NCBI RefSeq assembly: GCF_041154485.1
Contig: NZ_AP028669.1
Location: forward strand, 4,712,001 to 4,776,000
Source of the DNA: Variovorax sp. V93
GTDB lineage: Bacteria; Pseudomonadota; Gammaproteobacteria; Burkholderiales; Burkholderiaceae_C
DNA: 64,000 nucleotides
Reading direction: 5' to 3'
Numbering within the stretch: position 1 is the first letter of the stretch; the number at the start of each line of letters is the position of its first letter. Made by a program: the position numbers and the translations under genes. Below the pieces are notes generated by a model that was given only the letters and a program-made list of their open reading frames with translations, was not told the DNA's origin and did not search any database. Shown here piece by piece: positions 31,416 through 41,956 of the stretch.

Positions 31416-32426
31416 TCATTCGGGCTGAATCCCCGCGGCTTGGATCAGCTTCTTCCACTTCGCCAGCTCCGCCACCGTGAACGCCCCCAGCTCTTCCGAC
31501 GTGCTGCCGAACGCATCGAAGCCCAGCTTCGCCACCCGCTCGCGGAAGGCCGCGCCGTTCGCCATTTCCGACAGCACCTTGTTGAGCTTCAGCACCACGT
31601 CGCGCGGCGTGCCGGCCGGCGCGAACACGCCGTTCCACGAGGTGATGTCGAAGCCCTTGAGCTCGGGCGTGTCGGCCAGCGGCGGCAGTTCGGGGAAGAG
31701 CTTGGTGCGCTCCTGCGTGGTGACGGCAATCGCGCGCATCTTGCCGGCCTTCACCGTGGCAAGCCCCGCGGCCAGGTCGACCACCATCATCGACACCTGC
31801 CCGCCGATCAGGTCGGCGATCGCCGGCGGCGTGCTCTTGTAGGGCACATGCAGCATCGGCACACCGCTCATGCGCGAGAGCGTGGCGCCGCTCACGATGC
31901 CGGTGCTGTTGCCGCTCGCATAGGTCAGCTTGCCCGGATGCGCGCGGCCCCAGGCCAGCAGCTCGGCCACGCTCTTCACGGGCAGCTCGTTGTTGACCAC
32001 CAGCATGAACGGCAGGTTGCCCATGCGACTCACGGGCGCGAAGTCCTTCACCGGGTCGTAGGGCAGCGACTTCATCAGGCTCGGGTTGGCCGAATGCGTG
32101 GTGTTGGTGGTCATGAAGAGCGTGTAGCCGTCGGGCGGCGCCTTGGCCACGAACTCGGCGGCGATCACGCCGTTGGCGCCCGCGCGGTTGTCCACGATGA
32201 CCGAGGCCTTCAGCGCCTCGCCCAGCATCTGCGCCGTGATGCGCGCCACCGCGTCGGTGCCGCTGCCGGCCGCGAAAGGCACGATCAGCTTGATCGGCTG
32301 CTTCGGGTAGCCCTCCTGCGCAAAGGCCCAGGGCGCCGCGCCGGCCAGGCCTGCGGCGGCGCCGACGGAAATGAAACGGCGGCGGCTTGCCACCGCGACC
32401 GTGGTTGTCGCGTTCTTCGTCTGCAT
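31416..32426 (-). CDS. Bug/TctC family periplasmic solute-binding protein
   Basis: The 336-residue protein has a twin-arginine signal (SRRRFISVG followed by a hydrophobic stretch ending AFAQE), then YPKQPIKLIVPFAAGSGTDAVARI, the family N-terminus. NRAGANGVIAAEFVAKAPPDGYTL and LHVPYKSTPPAIADLIGGQVSMM complete the pattern. It binds a carboxylate in the periplasm. It belongs to the operon headed by the IclR regulator and, by position, should deliver the acid that the CoA-transferase activates. No TctA/TctB membrane genes are present. Confidence 0.92.
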   Translation of the reverse strand: MQTKNATTTVAVASRRRFISVGAAAGLAGAAPWAFAQEGYPKQPIKLIVPFAAGSGTDAVARITAQMLGEALKASVIVDNRAGANGVIAAEFVAKAPPDGYTLFMTTNTTHSANPSLMKSLPYDPVKDFAPVSRMGNLPFMLVVNNELPVKSVAELLAWGRAHPGKLTYASGNSTGIVSGATLSRMSGVPMLHVPYKSTPPAIADLIGGQVSMMVVDLAAGLATVKAGKMRAIAVTTQERTKLFPELPPLADTPELKGFDITSWNGVFAPAGTPRDVVLKLNKVLSEMANGAAFRERVAKLGFDAFGSTSEELGAFTVAELAKWKKLIQAAGIQPE

Positions 32427-32452
32427 GGTTCTTGTCTCCGGGTGGTTGTCGT

Positions 32453-32845
32453 TCAGGGCCGGATCACGCGCTCCGGCGATTCCTCGTACGGCGGGCTGTA
32501 GATGACCAGCACGCGCACCGGCTCGTCGCTCACCACCGTGAAGGTGTGCATCGCGTCGGCCGGGAAAAAGCAGCTGTCACCCGGGTGCAGCTCCTGCCGC
32601 TGGCCGCCCACCTCGGCGACCGCGCGGCCTTCGAGCATGTAGCAGACCTGCTCGATGCCCGGGTGCGCATGCGGCAGCGCGCCCTTGCCCTTCTGGATGT
32701 GGCCGACCAGCACCTCCAGCTGCTTCGCGCCCACGGTCTCGGGGCCAATCAGCCGCTTGTTCAGGGTGCCGGTGTGGTTGGCCGGGTGATAGCCGGCAAT
32801 GTCGCTTTCGCGGACGAAGTAGCGTGGTGCAGTCATTGTTTTCAT
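32453..32845 (-). CDS. Cupin-domain protein
   Basis: The 130-residue single-domain cupin has motif 1 HAHPGIEQVCYMLEG (two His and one Glu as metal ligands) and motif 2 PADAMHTFTVV with the third His. It is a likely small metal-dependent enzyme or ligand-binding protein, with no substrate to be read from the sequence. Its ATG immediately abuts the IclR stop codon, so the two are cotranslated, and the Bug gene follows 26 bases later. Confidence 0.9.
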   Translation of the reverse strand: MKTMTAPRYFVRESDIAGYHPANHTGTLNKRLIGPETVGAKQLEVLVGHIQKGKGALPHAHPGIEQVCYMLEGRAVAEVGGQRQELHPGDSCFFPADAMHTFTVVSDEPVRVLVIYSPPYEESPERVIRP

Positions 32846-33583
32846 TCAGCCTTTGTGTTCGATGGCCAGGCAGGCGGAGCGCAGCATGGCGGCCACCTCG
32901 TCGATGCGCGGCTCCAGCCGGTAGCGCGGGCCCGCCACCGAGATCGCGTAGGCCTCGCCCCCGATGCGCAGCGGCCATGCGAGGCCGACGAGATCGGGGA
33001 TGCTCTCGCCCAGGTTGCCGTACCAGCCGCGCGCGGGCGAGCGTTCGAGCTCCTGCTCGATGGCATCGGGTGTGGTCAGCGTGGCGTCGGTCAGCGGTGC
33101 CAACGGAGTGGCTGCCAGCAGCTTGCGGCGCGCCTCGGGCGCAAGCGTGGAGAGCAGCGCGCGGCCCATCGAATTGGCATAGGCCGGGCGCGTCTCGCCC
33201 GCTTCGGCGGAATAGCGGATGCTTTGCGGCGCACTCAGCACTTCCAGGTAGACGACCGTGCTCGGGTCGCGGAACTTGCCGAACAGCACGGTTTCGCGCG
33301 CGCCGTCGCGCAGCTCTTCGAGCGCGGGCCGCACGCGGTCGAGCACCGGGTCGTGCGCCGCGATGATCTGAGCCATCGCGAGCAGCCGGCCGGTCGGGTA
33401 GTAGCCCTGGCGGCGGCCGGTCTCATACATGTAGCCCTGCTCTTCCAGCGTGCGGATCAGCCCGAGGCAGCTGGACACCGGCATCTCGAGCAGGCGCGCC
33501 ATCTCGGACAGCGCCAGCGGCTGCTTCTCCCGGGCGAAGAGCTCGACGATCTCGATCACGCGAAAAGCAGTTTTCACAACCAT
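32846..33583 (-). CDS. IclR family transcriptional regulator
   Basis: The 245-residue protein has an N-terminal winged helix (residues about 5-65: VIEIVELFAREKQPLALSEMARLLEMPVSS...) and a C-terminal GAF-like IclR effector domain. It heads a long minus-strand series: cupin, Bug protein, CoA-transferase, acyl-CoA dehydrogenase, acylphosphatase and HMG-CoA lyase, and so is the likely regulator of that catabolic operon. Inverted boxes flank its start codon (33559-33608), indicating autoregulation. The effector is unknown. Confidence 0.93.
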   Translation of the reverse strand: MVVKTAFRVIEIVELFAREKQPLALSEMARLLEMPVSSCLGLIRTLEEQGYMYETGRRQGYYPTGRLLAMAQIIAAHDPVLDRVRPALEELRDGARETVLFGKFRDPSTVVYLEVLSAPQSIRYSAEAGETRPAYANSMGRALLSTLAPEARRKLLAATPLAPLTDATLTTPDAIEQELERSPARGWYGNLGESIPDLVGLAWPLRIGGEAYAISVAGPRYRLEPRIDEVAAMLRSACLAIEHKG

Positions 33584-33608
33584 GAAGAAATTTTCGCGTA
33601 TGTGAAAA
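33559..33608. promoter_or_regulatory. Four inverted boxes around the IclR gene start
   Basis: CGCGAAAA (33559), TTTTCACA (33571), TTTTCGCG (33591) and TGTGAAAA (33601) form two nested pairs of reverse complements. The first two lie within codons 2-9 of the regulator gene and the last two just upstream of the ATG. This is what an autoregulated IclR protein would bind; the assignment is inferred. Confidence 0.55.
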
Positions 33609-33636
33609 ACAAAAGCCTCAGGGTTTGCCCCTGGCT
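33603..33636 (-). terminator. Rho-independent terminator of the ghrA-like gene
   Basis: On the minus strand AGCCAGGGG-CAAA-CCCTGAGGCT is followed by TTTGTTTTT. It ends the message from the reductase gene (stop 33678) just before the IclR promoter region. Its T-tract overlaps the TGTGAAAA operator box. Confidence 0.7.
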
Positions 33637-33677
33637 GCGCCTCCTTTCAGCGTCATCGCCGGTAACGCATGCCGTCG

Positions 33678-34598
33678 TCAGTAGCCCCGGACCGGATCGA
33701 CCACGCCGCTGACCGGCAGGCCCTGTTCCATCGCGCGGATCTTTCCGGCGATCTGGGCGATGGATTCCTCGCGCAGCGTGCGCGCCGAGCCGTGCGGCGT
33801 GACGGTGATCTTCGGGTGGCGCCAGAAGGCGTGGCCGGCGGGCAGCGGCTCGACCTGGAACACGTCGAGCGTGGCACCGGCCAGCTGGCCCGCATCGAGC
33901 ATCGGGATCAGGTCGTCTTCCACCAGGTGGGCGCCGCGCGCGATGCTGATGAGATAGCCGCCCGGTCGCAGCCTGCCGAGGGTGTGGCGGTTGAGGATGC
34001 CGCGCGTGGCCTCGGTCAGCGGCAGCAGGTTGACCAGCACGCGCGTGGACGACAGGAACTCGTCGAACTGCGCTTCGCCGCTGAACACCTTCACGCCGTC
34101 GATCGCCTTGGGCGAACGGCTCCAGCCCAGCACCGGAAACTCGAACTGCGCCACGGCTTTCGCGACCCGCTCGCCAAGCACGCCCAGCCCCATGATGCCG
34201 ACCGGAAAGTCGCGCCGCAGCTTCGGCTTGCGGTAGCTCCAGCGGCCTTCGCGCGCATCGGCTTCGTACACGTCGAACTCGCGGAAGTGCCGGATCAGCG
34301 TGTGGCACACGTATTCGGCCATCTGCACCGACATGCCGGCATCGTCGAGCCGCACGATGCGCGTGTGCGCCGGCACGCGCAGCTTGAGCAGCGCATCGAC
34401 GCCCGCGCCGATGTTGAACAGGCCGCGCAGCCCGGGCTGCTCGTCGAGCAGTTGCTGGGGCGGCGCCCACACCACCGCATGGTCGGCCTGGGCCGCGCCC
34501 GGCTTCCAGGCCTCGATCTGCGCATCGGGCAGTTCGGCGCGGAGGCCTTCGATCCAGGGTTCGGGGCGGTTGTCGGTCAGGGAAACGATGATTTTCAT
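33678..34598 (-). CDS. ghrA: Glyoxylate/hydroxypyruvate reductase A-like 2-hydroxyacid dehydrogenase
   Basis: The 306-residue NAD(P)-dependent reductase matches GhrA in length. The cofactor motif GIMGLGVLGERVA, the catalytic Arg in SIARGAHLVEDDL, the Glu in FQVEPLPAGHAFW and the His in TPHGSARTL are present. The N-terminal half lacks the canonical D-lactate-dehydrogenase insert, as in GhrA. It would reduce glyoxylate or hydroxypyruvate in the cytoplasm. It is divergent from the EthD-family gene. ATG 34598 is selected; the frame opens further but without similarity. Confidence 0.87.
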   Translation of the reverse strand: MKIIVSLTDNRPEPWIEGLRAELPDAQIEAWKPGAAQADHAVVWAPPQQLLDEQPGLRGLFNIGAGVDALLKLRVPAHTRIVRLDDAGMSVQMAEYVCHTLIRHFREFDVYEADAREGRWSYRKPKLRRDFPVGIMGLGVLGERVAKAVAQFEFPVLGWSRSPKAIDGVKVFSGEAQFDEFLSSTRVLVNLLPLTEATRGILNRHTLGRLRPGGYLISIARGAHLVEDDLIPMLDAGQLAGATLDVFQVEPLPAGHAFWRHPKITVTPHGSARTLREESIAQIAGKIRAMEQGLPVSGVVDPVRGY

Positions 34599-34714
34599 GA
34601 GCCGGATCTTAGGGGCCCGGGCCATGAACCGACCCGGCGGCTTGTGGCGCCCGGGGCCTTCTTCTATGCTCGTGCGCGACCATCCAGAACATCGACACAC
34701 CCGGAGACCCCAGC

Positions 34715-35029
34715 ATGATCAAAGTCAGCGTGATGTACCCCTACACCGAAGGCGCACGGTTCGACCACGCCTACTACCGCGACAAGCACATGCCGCTGCT
34801 GAAGGCACGCATGGGCGATGCCTGCAGGTCGTACACCATCGACAAGGGGCTGGCGGGCGGCGCGCCCGGCACACCGCCGACCTATGTCGGCATGTGCCAC
34901 GTGTTCTGCGATTCGGCCGAAGCCTTCCAGGCGGCGTTCGGCCCGCATGCCAAGGAGATCCTGGGCGACATCAGGAACTACACCGACATCGCGCCGGTGA
35001 TGCAGATCAGCGAAGTGGTGGTGGGCTAA
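34715..35029 (+). CDS. EthD family protein
   Basis: The 104-residue protein has the small ferredoxin-like EthD fold: IKVSVMYPYTEGARFDHAYYRDKHMPLLKARMG, then YVGMCHVFCDSAEAFQAAFGPHAKEI. The conserved His-Met-Pro (KHMP) is present. EthD proteins accompany several catabolic systems with unclear function. It is the only plus-strand gene in the 26-43 kb stretch. Its stop overlaps the end of the convergent mccA gene by four bases. Confidence 0.88.
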   Translation: MIKVSVMYPYTEGARFDHAYYRDKHMPLLKARMGDACRSYTIDKGLAGGAPGTPPTYVGMCHVFCDSAEAFQAAFGPHAKEILGDIRNYTDIAPVMQISEVVVG

Positions 35030-37029
35030 GCCGCAAGCGCAGCCATCCGCAACAGTTCGTCGCCCTCGGCCACCTGCTCGCCGGGCGAGAACATCAGTTC
35101 TTCCACCGTGCCGTCGGCCGGCGCCGCGATGGTGTGCTCCATCTTCATGGCCTCCATCACTGCGAGCGGCTGGCCGCGGCTGACCTTGTCGCCGGCCTTG
35201 ACCGCGAAGGACACGACCTTGCCGGGCATCGGCGCGGTGAGCCGGCCGGCTTCGGCATGGGTGTCGCCGGCATGGGCCAGGCGGTCGATCGCCGTGATCT
35301 TCGTCGCGCCCTTCGACGCGAACACATGGGCCGTGGCGCCATCCAGATGCACGTCCACGGTCTGCCGCGTGCCGGCGAACTCGACCTCGAACTCGCCCGA
35401 CGGGAACTGGCCCACGACCAGCGGGCCCTGCACGCCGCCGGCTTCGAGCCAGAGGCTGCCGTCGCGTTTGTAGGCGAGCACAGCCGCGTGCTCCGTGCCG
35501 CGGAACTCGAAGTCGAAGTGGCGCCGGTATTCGCCGTGCGAGCGCCAGCCGTCGCGCCGCTCGAACGGGTCGGGTGCCCCGGCCGGCCGCTCGGTGATGA
35601 GCGTGCGCGTGATGGCGGCGGCCGCGGCCAGCGGCAGGCCCAGCGCTTCGCGATCGAACAGCACGGCGCGCTCGCGCTCGATCAGCGCGGTGTCGAGGTT
35701 CGCTTTCGAGAACGATTCGGTCGCGAGGATGCCGCGCAGGAACTGCACGTTGGTCGACACGCCCACGATCTGCACCTGCGCCAGCGCCGCATCGAGCCGC
35801 GCCAGCGCCTCGGCGCGCGTGCTGCCGTGCACGATCAGCTTGGCGATCATCGAATCGTAGAACGGAGAGATCTCGCCGCCCTCGCGCACGCCGTCGTCGA
35901 TGCGCACGCGGCTGCGCTGGAACGCCGTTGCCTGCGGCTTGCGGTAGACGCGCAAGCTGCCCGTCGCAGGCAGGAAGTTGTTGTCGGGATTCTCGGCACA
36001 GATGCGCGCCTCGATCGCGTGGCCGTGGATCTGCAGCTCCTGCTGCTTCGCAGGCAGCGTCTCGCCCGAGGCCACGCGCAACTGCCATTCGACGAGATCG
36101 AGGCCCGTGATGGCTTCGGTCACGGGATGCTCCACCTGGAGACGCGTGTTCATCTCCATGAAGAAAAAATTCATCTCTCCGCCTTCGCGCTGCTCGACGA
36201 TGAACTCGACCGTGCCGGCACCGACGTAGTTCACCGCGCGCGCCGCAGCCACCGCCGCCTCGCCCATCTGCTTGCGCATCGCGTCGGTCATGCCGGGCGC
36301 GGGCGCTTCCTCGAGCACCTTCTGGTGGCGCCGCTGCACCGAGCAGTCGCGCTCGAACAGGTAGACGTAGTTGCCGTGCGTGTCGCCGAACACCTGGATC
36401 TCGATGTGGCGCGGGCGCTGCACGTATTTCTCGATCAGCACTGCGTCGTCGCCGAAGCTGTTGATCGCCTCGCGCTGGCACGAGGCGAGCGCCGCGGCAA
36501 AGTCTTCGGCCCGGTCGACCGCGCGCATGCCCTTGCCGCCGCCGCCCGCGCTGGCCTTGATGAGCACCGGGTAGCCGATGCGGTCGGCCTCGCGCTGCAG
36601 CAGCTGCGGGTTCTGGTCGTGGCCGTGGTAGCCCGGTACCAGCGGCACGCCGGCCTTCTCCATCAGCTGCTTCGATTCGGCCTTCAGGCCCATCGCCTTG
36701 ATGGCCGATGGCGGCGGGCCGATGAAGACCAGGCCGGCGTCGGCGCAGGCCTGCGCGAACTCCTCGTTCTCGCTCAGGAAGCCGTAGCCCGGGTGCACTG
36801 CTTCGGCGCCCGTGGCCTTGGCGGCTTCGAGGATCTTCTCCCAGCGCAGGTAGCTGTCCTTGGGCGCGCTGCCGCCGAGGTGCACCGACTCGTCGCAGGC
36901 ACGCACGTGGTTGGCATGCGCGTCGGCATCGGAGTACACGGCGACGGTGCGGATCGCCATGCGACGAGCGGTGGCCGCGACACGGCAGGCGATCTCGCCT
37001 CGGTTGGCAATGAGGATCTTCTTAAACAT
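35026..37029 (-). CDS. mccA: Methylcrotonyl-CoA carboxylase alpha (biotin-containing) subunit
   Basis: The 667-residue protein contains biotin carboxylase (residues 1-450; ATP-grasp loop ASAGGGGKGMRAV, ERDCSVQRRHQKVLEEAPAP), a linking domain and a C-terminal biotin carrier with EAMKMEHT near 630. It carboxylates its own biotin for transfer by the beta subunit. Together with mccB, the hydratase and ivd in the same operon, it acts on 3-methylcrotonyl-CoA in leucine degradation. The start overlaps the DUF4126 gene by eight bases. Similar subunits use propionyl- or acetyl-CoA; the operon context decides the name. Confidence 0.93.
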   Translation of the reverse strand: MFKKILIANRGEIACRVAATARRMAIRTVAVYSDADAHANHVRACDESVHLGGSAPKDSYLRWEKILEAAKATGAEAVHPGYGFLSENEEFAQACADAGLVFIGPPPSAIKAMGLKAESKQLMEKAGVPLVPGYHGHDQNPQLLQREADRIGYPVLIKASAGGGGKGMRAVDRAEDFAAALASCQREAINSFGDDAVLIEKYVQRPRHIEIQVFGDTHGNYVYLFERDCSVQRRHQKVLEEAPAPGMTDAMRKQMGEAAVAAARAVNYVGAGTVEFIVEQREGGEMNFFFMEMNTRLQVEHPVTEAITGLDLVEWQLRVASGETLPAKQQELQIHGHAIEARICAENPDNNFLPATGSLRVYRKPQATAFQRSRVRIDDGVREGGEISPFYDSMIAKLIVHGSTRAEALARLDAALAQVQIVGVSTNVQFLRGILATESFSKANLDTALIERERAVLFDREALGLPLAAAAAITRTLITERPAGAPDPFERRDGWRSHGEYRRHFDFEFRGTEHAAVLAYKRDGSLWLEAGGVQGPLVVGQFPSGEFEVEFAGTRQTVDVHLDGATAHVFASKGATKITAIDRLAHAGDTHAEAGRLTAPMPGKVVSFAVKAGDKVSRGQPLAVMEAMKMEHTIAAPADGTVEELMFSPGEQVAEGDELLRMAALAA

Positions 37030-37693
37030 TCGGAGTGTCTCCCGGAGGATTTTTTTTCAGTTGGAATGCAGGCGCGACGCCCGGATCGGGCCGGCCGCTG
37101 AAGATGCGGGCCACGCGGACGAACAGCGCCTTGAGAAAGCGCCAGCTCTTGCGGATGAGCCACACGCTGAGCACCAGCACGAAGACGAACAGCAGCAGGA
37201 AGACCAGCGGGTGCGCAACGGCAAGCCACAAGCCCGCGGGCACCATGCTGTCCTCGACCAGCGAGGCGCCCACGTTCGAGAACGGCTCGGGCGATGTGTT
37301 GATGGCCGCGCGCGTCGTGGCCTTGGCCGCATGCGCGGTGGCCGCGAAACCGCCGCCCACGAGCGCGGCCACGATGGCCATCGCACCATGGTCGGCACCG
37401 AACACGCTGGCCGCGAGCGCCGCGCCGGCTGGAATGCGGATGGCCGTGTGCACCACGTCCCACAGCGAGTCGAGGCCCGGGATCTTGTCGGCGAAGAACT
37501 CGATGAACACCATGAAGCCGCTGGCCGCGATGACCACCGGATGCGCGAGCAGCTGCAAGCCACTGGGCAGCGGCACCCAGCCGAAGTAGCCGGCCAGCCC
37601 GGTCAGCAGCACGACCAGGTACAGCCGCACGCCGCTGGCCCAGCCGATGGCCGCGGCCAGTGCGAGCAGCTGGGGCATGTCGAGCGAGTTCAT
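37022..37693 (-). CDS. DUF4126 integral membrane protein
   Basis: The 223-residue protein has a glycine- and alanine-rich N-terminal membrane region (LLALAAAIGWASGVRLYLVVLLTGLAGYFGWVPLP) with further helices at about 70-150 and a final one at 165-185, then a basic tail. These features fit DUF4126. Function is unknown. It lies inside the leucine operon, ten bases after the hydratase gene and overlapping mccA by eight, so its expression follows the pathway. Confidence 0.85.
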   Translation of the reverse strand: MNSLDMPQLLALAAAIGWASGVRLYLVVLLTGLAGYFGWVPLPSGLQLLAHPVVIAASGFMVFIEFFADKIPGLDSLWDVVHTAIRIPAGAALAASVFGADHGAMAIVAALVGGGFAATAHAAKATTRAAINTSPEPFSNVGASLVEDSMVPAGLWLAVAHPLVFLLLFVFVLVLSVWLIRKSWRFLKALFVRVARIFSGRPDPGVAPAFQLKKNPPGDTPNV

Positions 37694-37703
37694 CGCGTGG
37701 TGC

Positions 37704-38498
37704 TCAGTGGCCCAGCCAGGAGGGCTTGCGCTTCTGCAGGAAGGCCTGCACGCCCTCGCGGCCTTCATCGCTGGCGCGGATGTCGGCGATGCCCTCGACG
37801 GTCTTGGCGATCAGCGCGTCGTCGATCTCGCGGCCGTCCACGTCGGCGATCAACTGCTTGCAGGCGCGCACCGCGGCCGGGCTGGCGCTGGTGAGCGCCT
37901 TCAGGAGTTCGTCGACCTTGGCGTCGAGCGCATCGGCCGCCACCACTTCATGCACGAAGCCGATGCGGTGCGCCTCGGCGGCCGTGAAGCGCTCGGCCGT
38001 GAGGAAGTAGCGCTGCGAGGCGCGCGTACCCATGGCACGCAGCACGTACGGGCTGATGGTCGCGGGCACGAGGCCGATCTTGACTTCGCTCAGGCAATAC
38101 CACGCCGTATCGACGCTCACCGCCATGTCGCAGGCCGCGACCAGCCCCATGCCGCCCGCATACACATCGCCCTGCACGCGTGCGATGGTGGGCTTGGGGC
38201 ATTCGGCAATGGTGCGCAGCATGGCGGCCAGCTTGCCCGCGTCGGCGATGTTCTCGCTGCGCGTGTAGTCGGCCATGCGGCGCATCCAGTTGAGATTCGC
38301 GCCCGCACAGAAGGCCGGGCCGCTGGCGCCGAGCACGATGGCCTTCACCTGCGGCGCGGCGCCGGCTTCGGCGAAGGCCTGCGTGAGCTCGGCGATGACC
38401 ACGTCGTCGAAGGCATTGCGCGCGTCGGGCTGGTCGAGCCAGATGCGTGCGATGGGGCCTTCGCTGGTTTCGAGTTTCAGTTTGATGAAGTTGCTCAT
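37704..38498 (-). CDS. liuC: Methylglutaconyl-CoA hydratase (enoyl-CoA hydratase family)
   Basis: The 264-residue crotonase has the oxyanion-hole segments GASGPAFCAGANLNWM and VQGDVYAGGMGLVAACD, the family Glu/Asp pair area at CLSEVKIGLVPATISPYVLRAMG and a typical C-terminus. It is placed between mccB and mccA, so hydrating 3-methylglutaconyl-CoA to HMG-CoA is the natural role. Other crotonase functions are possible from sequence alone. ATG 38498 follows mccB by 13 bases; codons upstream belong to that gene. Confidence 0.9.
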   Translation of the reverse strand: MSNFIKLKLETSEGPIARIWLDQPDARNAFDDVVIAELTQAFAEAGAAPQVKAIVLGASGPAFCAGANLNWMRRMADYTRSENIADAGKLAAMLRTIAECPKPTIARVQGDVYAGGMGLVAACDMAVSVDTAWYCLSEVKIGLVPATISPYVLRAMGTRASQRYFLTAERFTAAEAHRIGFVHEVVAADALDAKVDELLKALTSASPAAVRACKQLIADVDGREIDDALIAKTVEGIADIRASDEGREGVQAFLQKRKPSWLGH

Positions 38499-38511
38499 GC
38501 CGCGTCCCTCG

Positions 38512-40130
38512 TCACATGCGGAAGATGCCGAACTTCGGCTCTGGAATGGGCGCGTTGCGCGCAGCAGCAAGGCCGAGCGCCAGCACCCGCCGCGTGTCCG
38601 CCGGGTCGATGATCCCGTCGTCCCACAACCGCGCGGTCGCGTAGTACGGGTGGCCCTGGTCTTCGTACTGCTGGCGGATCGGCGCCTTGAAGGCCTCTTC
38701 CTCTTCCTTGCTCCAGCTGCCGCCCTTCAATTCGATGCCGTCGCGCTTCACCGTGGCCAGCACGCTCGCAGCCTGCTCGCCGCCCATCACGCTGATGCGC
38801 GCGTTGGGCCACATCCAGAGAAAGCGCGGGCTGTACGCGCGGCCGCACATGCCGTAGTTGCCGGCGCCGAAGCTGCCGCCGATGATGATGGTGAACTTGG
38901 GCACGTTGGCGGTGGCCACGGCCGTCACCATCTTGGCGCCGTGGCGCGCGATGCCTTCGTTCTCGTACTTGCGGCCCACCATGAAGCCCGTGATGTTCTG
39001 CAGGAACACCAGCGGGATCTTGCGATGGCAGCACAGCTCGATGAAGTGCGCACCCTTCTGTGCCGATTCGGAAAACAGGATGCCGTTGTTGGCGATGATG
39101 CCGACCGGCATGCCCTCGATCTCGGCAAAGCCGCAGACCAAGGTGGCGCCGAAGCGGGCCTTGAACTCGTGGAACTCGCTGCCGTCGACGATGCGCGCGA
39201 TGATCTCGCGCACGTCGAAGGGCTTGCGCGTGTCGGTCGGAATCACGCCGTAGAGCTCTTCGCGCGGGAATGCGGGCTCGCGCACCTCGGCCTTCGCCGG
39301 GGCATCGGCCGCCCTGGCGTTGAGGTTGGCCACCGCCGACCGTGCGAGCGCGAGCGCATGCAGGTCGTTCTGCGCCAGGTGGTCGACCACGCCCGAGAGC
39401 CGCGTGTGCACGTCGCCGCCGCCCAGGTCCTCGGCCGTGACGACCTCGCCCGTCGCGGCCTTCACGAGCGGCGGGCCGCCCAGGAAGATGGTGCCCTGGT
39501 TCTTCACGATGATCGACTCGTCGCTCATCGCCGGCACGTAGGCGCCGCCCGCCGTGCACGAGCCCATGACCACCGCGATCTGCGCAATACCCTGGGCGCT
39601 CATGTTGGCCTGGTTGTAGAAGATGCGCCCGAAGTGCTCACGGTCCGGGAACACCTCGTCCTGGTTCGGCAGGTTGGCGCCGCCCGAGTCGACCAGGTAG
39701 ATGCAGGGCAGGCGGTTCTGCTCGGCGATCTCCTGCGCGCGCAGGTGCTTCTTGACCGTCATCGGGTAGTAGGTGCCGCCCTTCACGGTTGCGTCGTTGC
39801 ACACGATCATGCAGTCGACGCCGTTCACGCGGCCGATGCCCGCGATGAGGCCGGCGCCGGGCGCGGACTCCGCGCCCTTGGCATCGAGGTACATCGCATG
39901 CGCAGCCAGCGGCGCGATCTCGAGGAAGGGCGTGCCGGGGTCGAGCAGCTCGGCCACGCGGTCGCGCGGCAGCAGCTTGCCGCGCGCCGTGTGCTTGGCG
40001 CGCGCGGCCTCTCCGCCGCCCTGCTCCACTTTCGCGAACTGCTTGTGCAGGTCGTCGACCAGCGCGCGCATCGCTGCGGCATTGGCCTGGAAGTCTGCGG
40101 AACGCGCGTTGAGTTTGGTTTCGATCTTGC

Positions 40131-40134
<4 letters not shown>
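38512..40134 (-). CDS. mccB: Methylcrotonyl-CoA carboxylase beta (carboxyltransferase) subunit
   Basis: The 540-residue carboxyltransferase has both acyl-CoA-binding and carboxybiotin-binding domains: [43 protein letters not shown] and [30 protein letters not shown]. That last stretch is diagnostic for MccB rather than propionyl-CoA carboxylase. It transfers CO2 from MccA biotin to 3-methylcrotonyl-CoA. The start overlaps the acyl-CoA ligase stop by four bases (ATGA). Confidence 0.95.
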
Positions 40135-41813
<1,679 letters not shown>

Positions 41814-41834
41814 GTTCCTTGTCTCCTTGTCTGG

Positions 41835-41947
41835 CTCCTTCCCCTTCCGGGGGAAGGTTGGGATGGGGGCGGACGGCGCTTGCTCGGCGACCTGCTTCAT
41901 CGAACGCCGCTTGCCCCCACCCCTGCCCTCCCCGGAAGGGGAGGGAG
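41835..41947. repeat. REP-pair (BIME-like) element, copy C
   Basis: Left unit CTCCTTCCCC...GGGGGAAGGTTGGGATGGGGGC and inverted right unit GCCCCCACCCCTGCCC...GGGGAGGGAG enclose a 43-base middle. It occupies the 143-base gap between ivd and the acyl-CoA ligase gene in the leucine operon, where its hairpins could reduce read-through or stabilise the ivd segment of the message. Confidence 0.85.
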
Positions 41948-41956
41948 AAAAACAAT

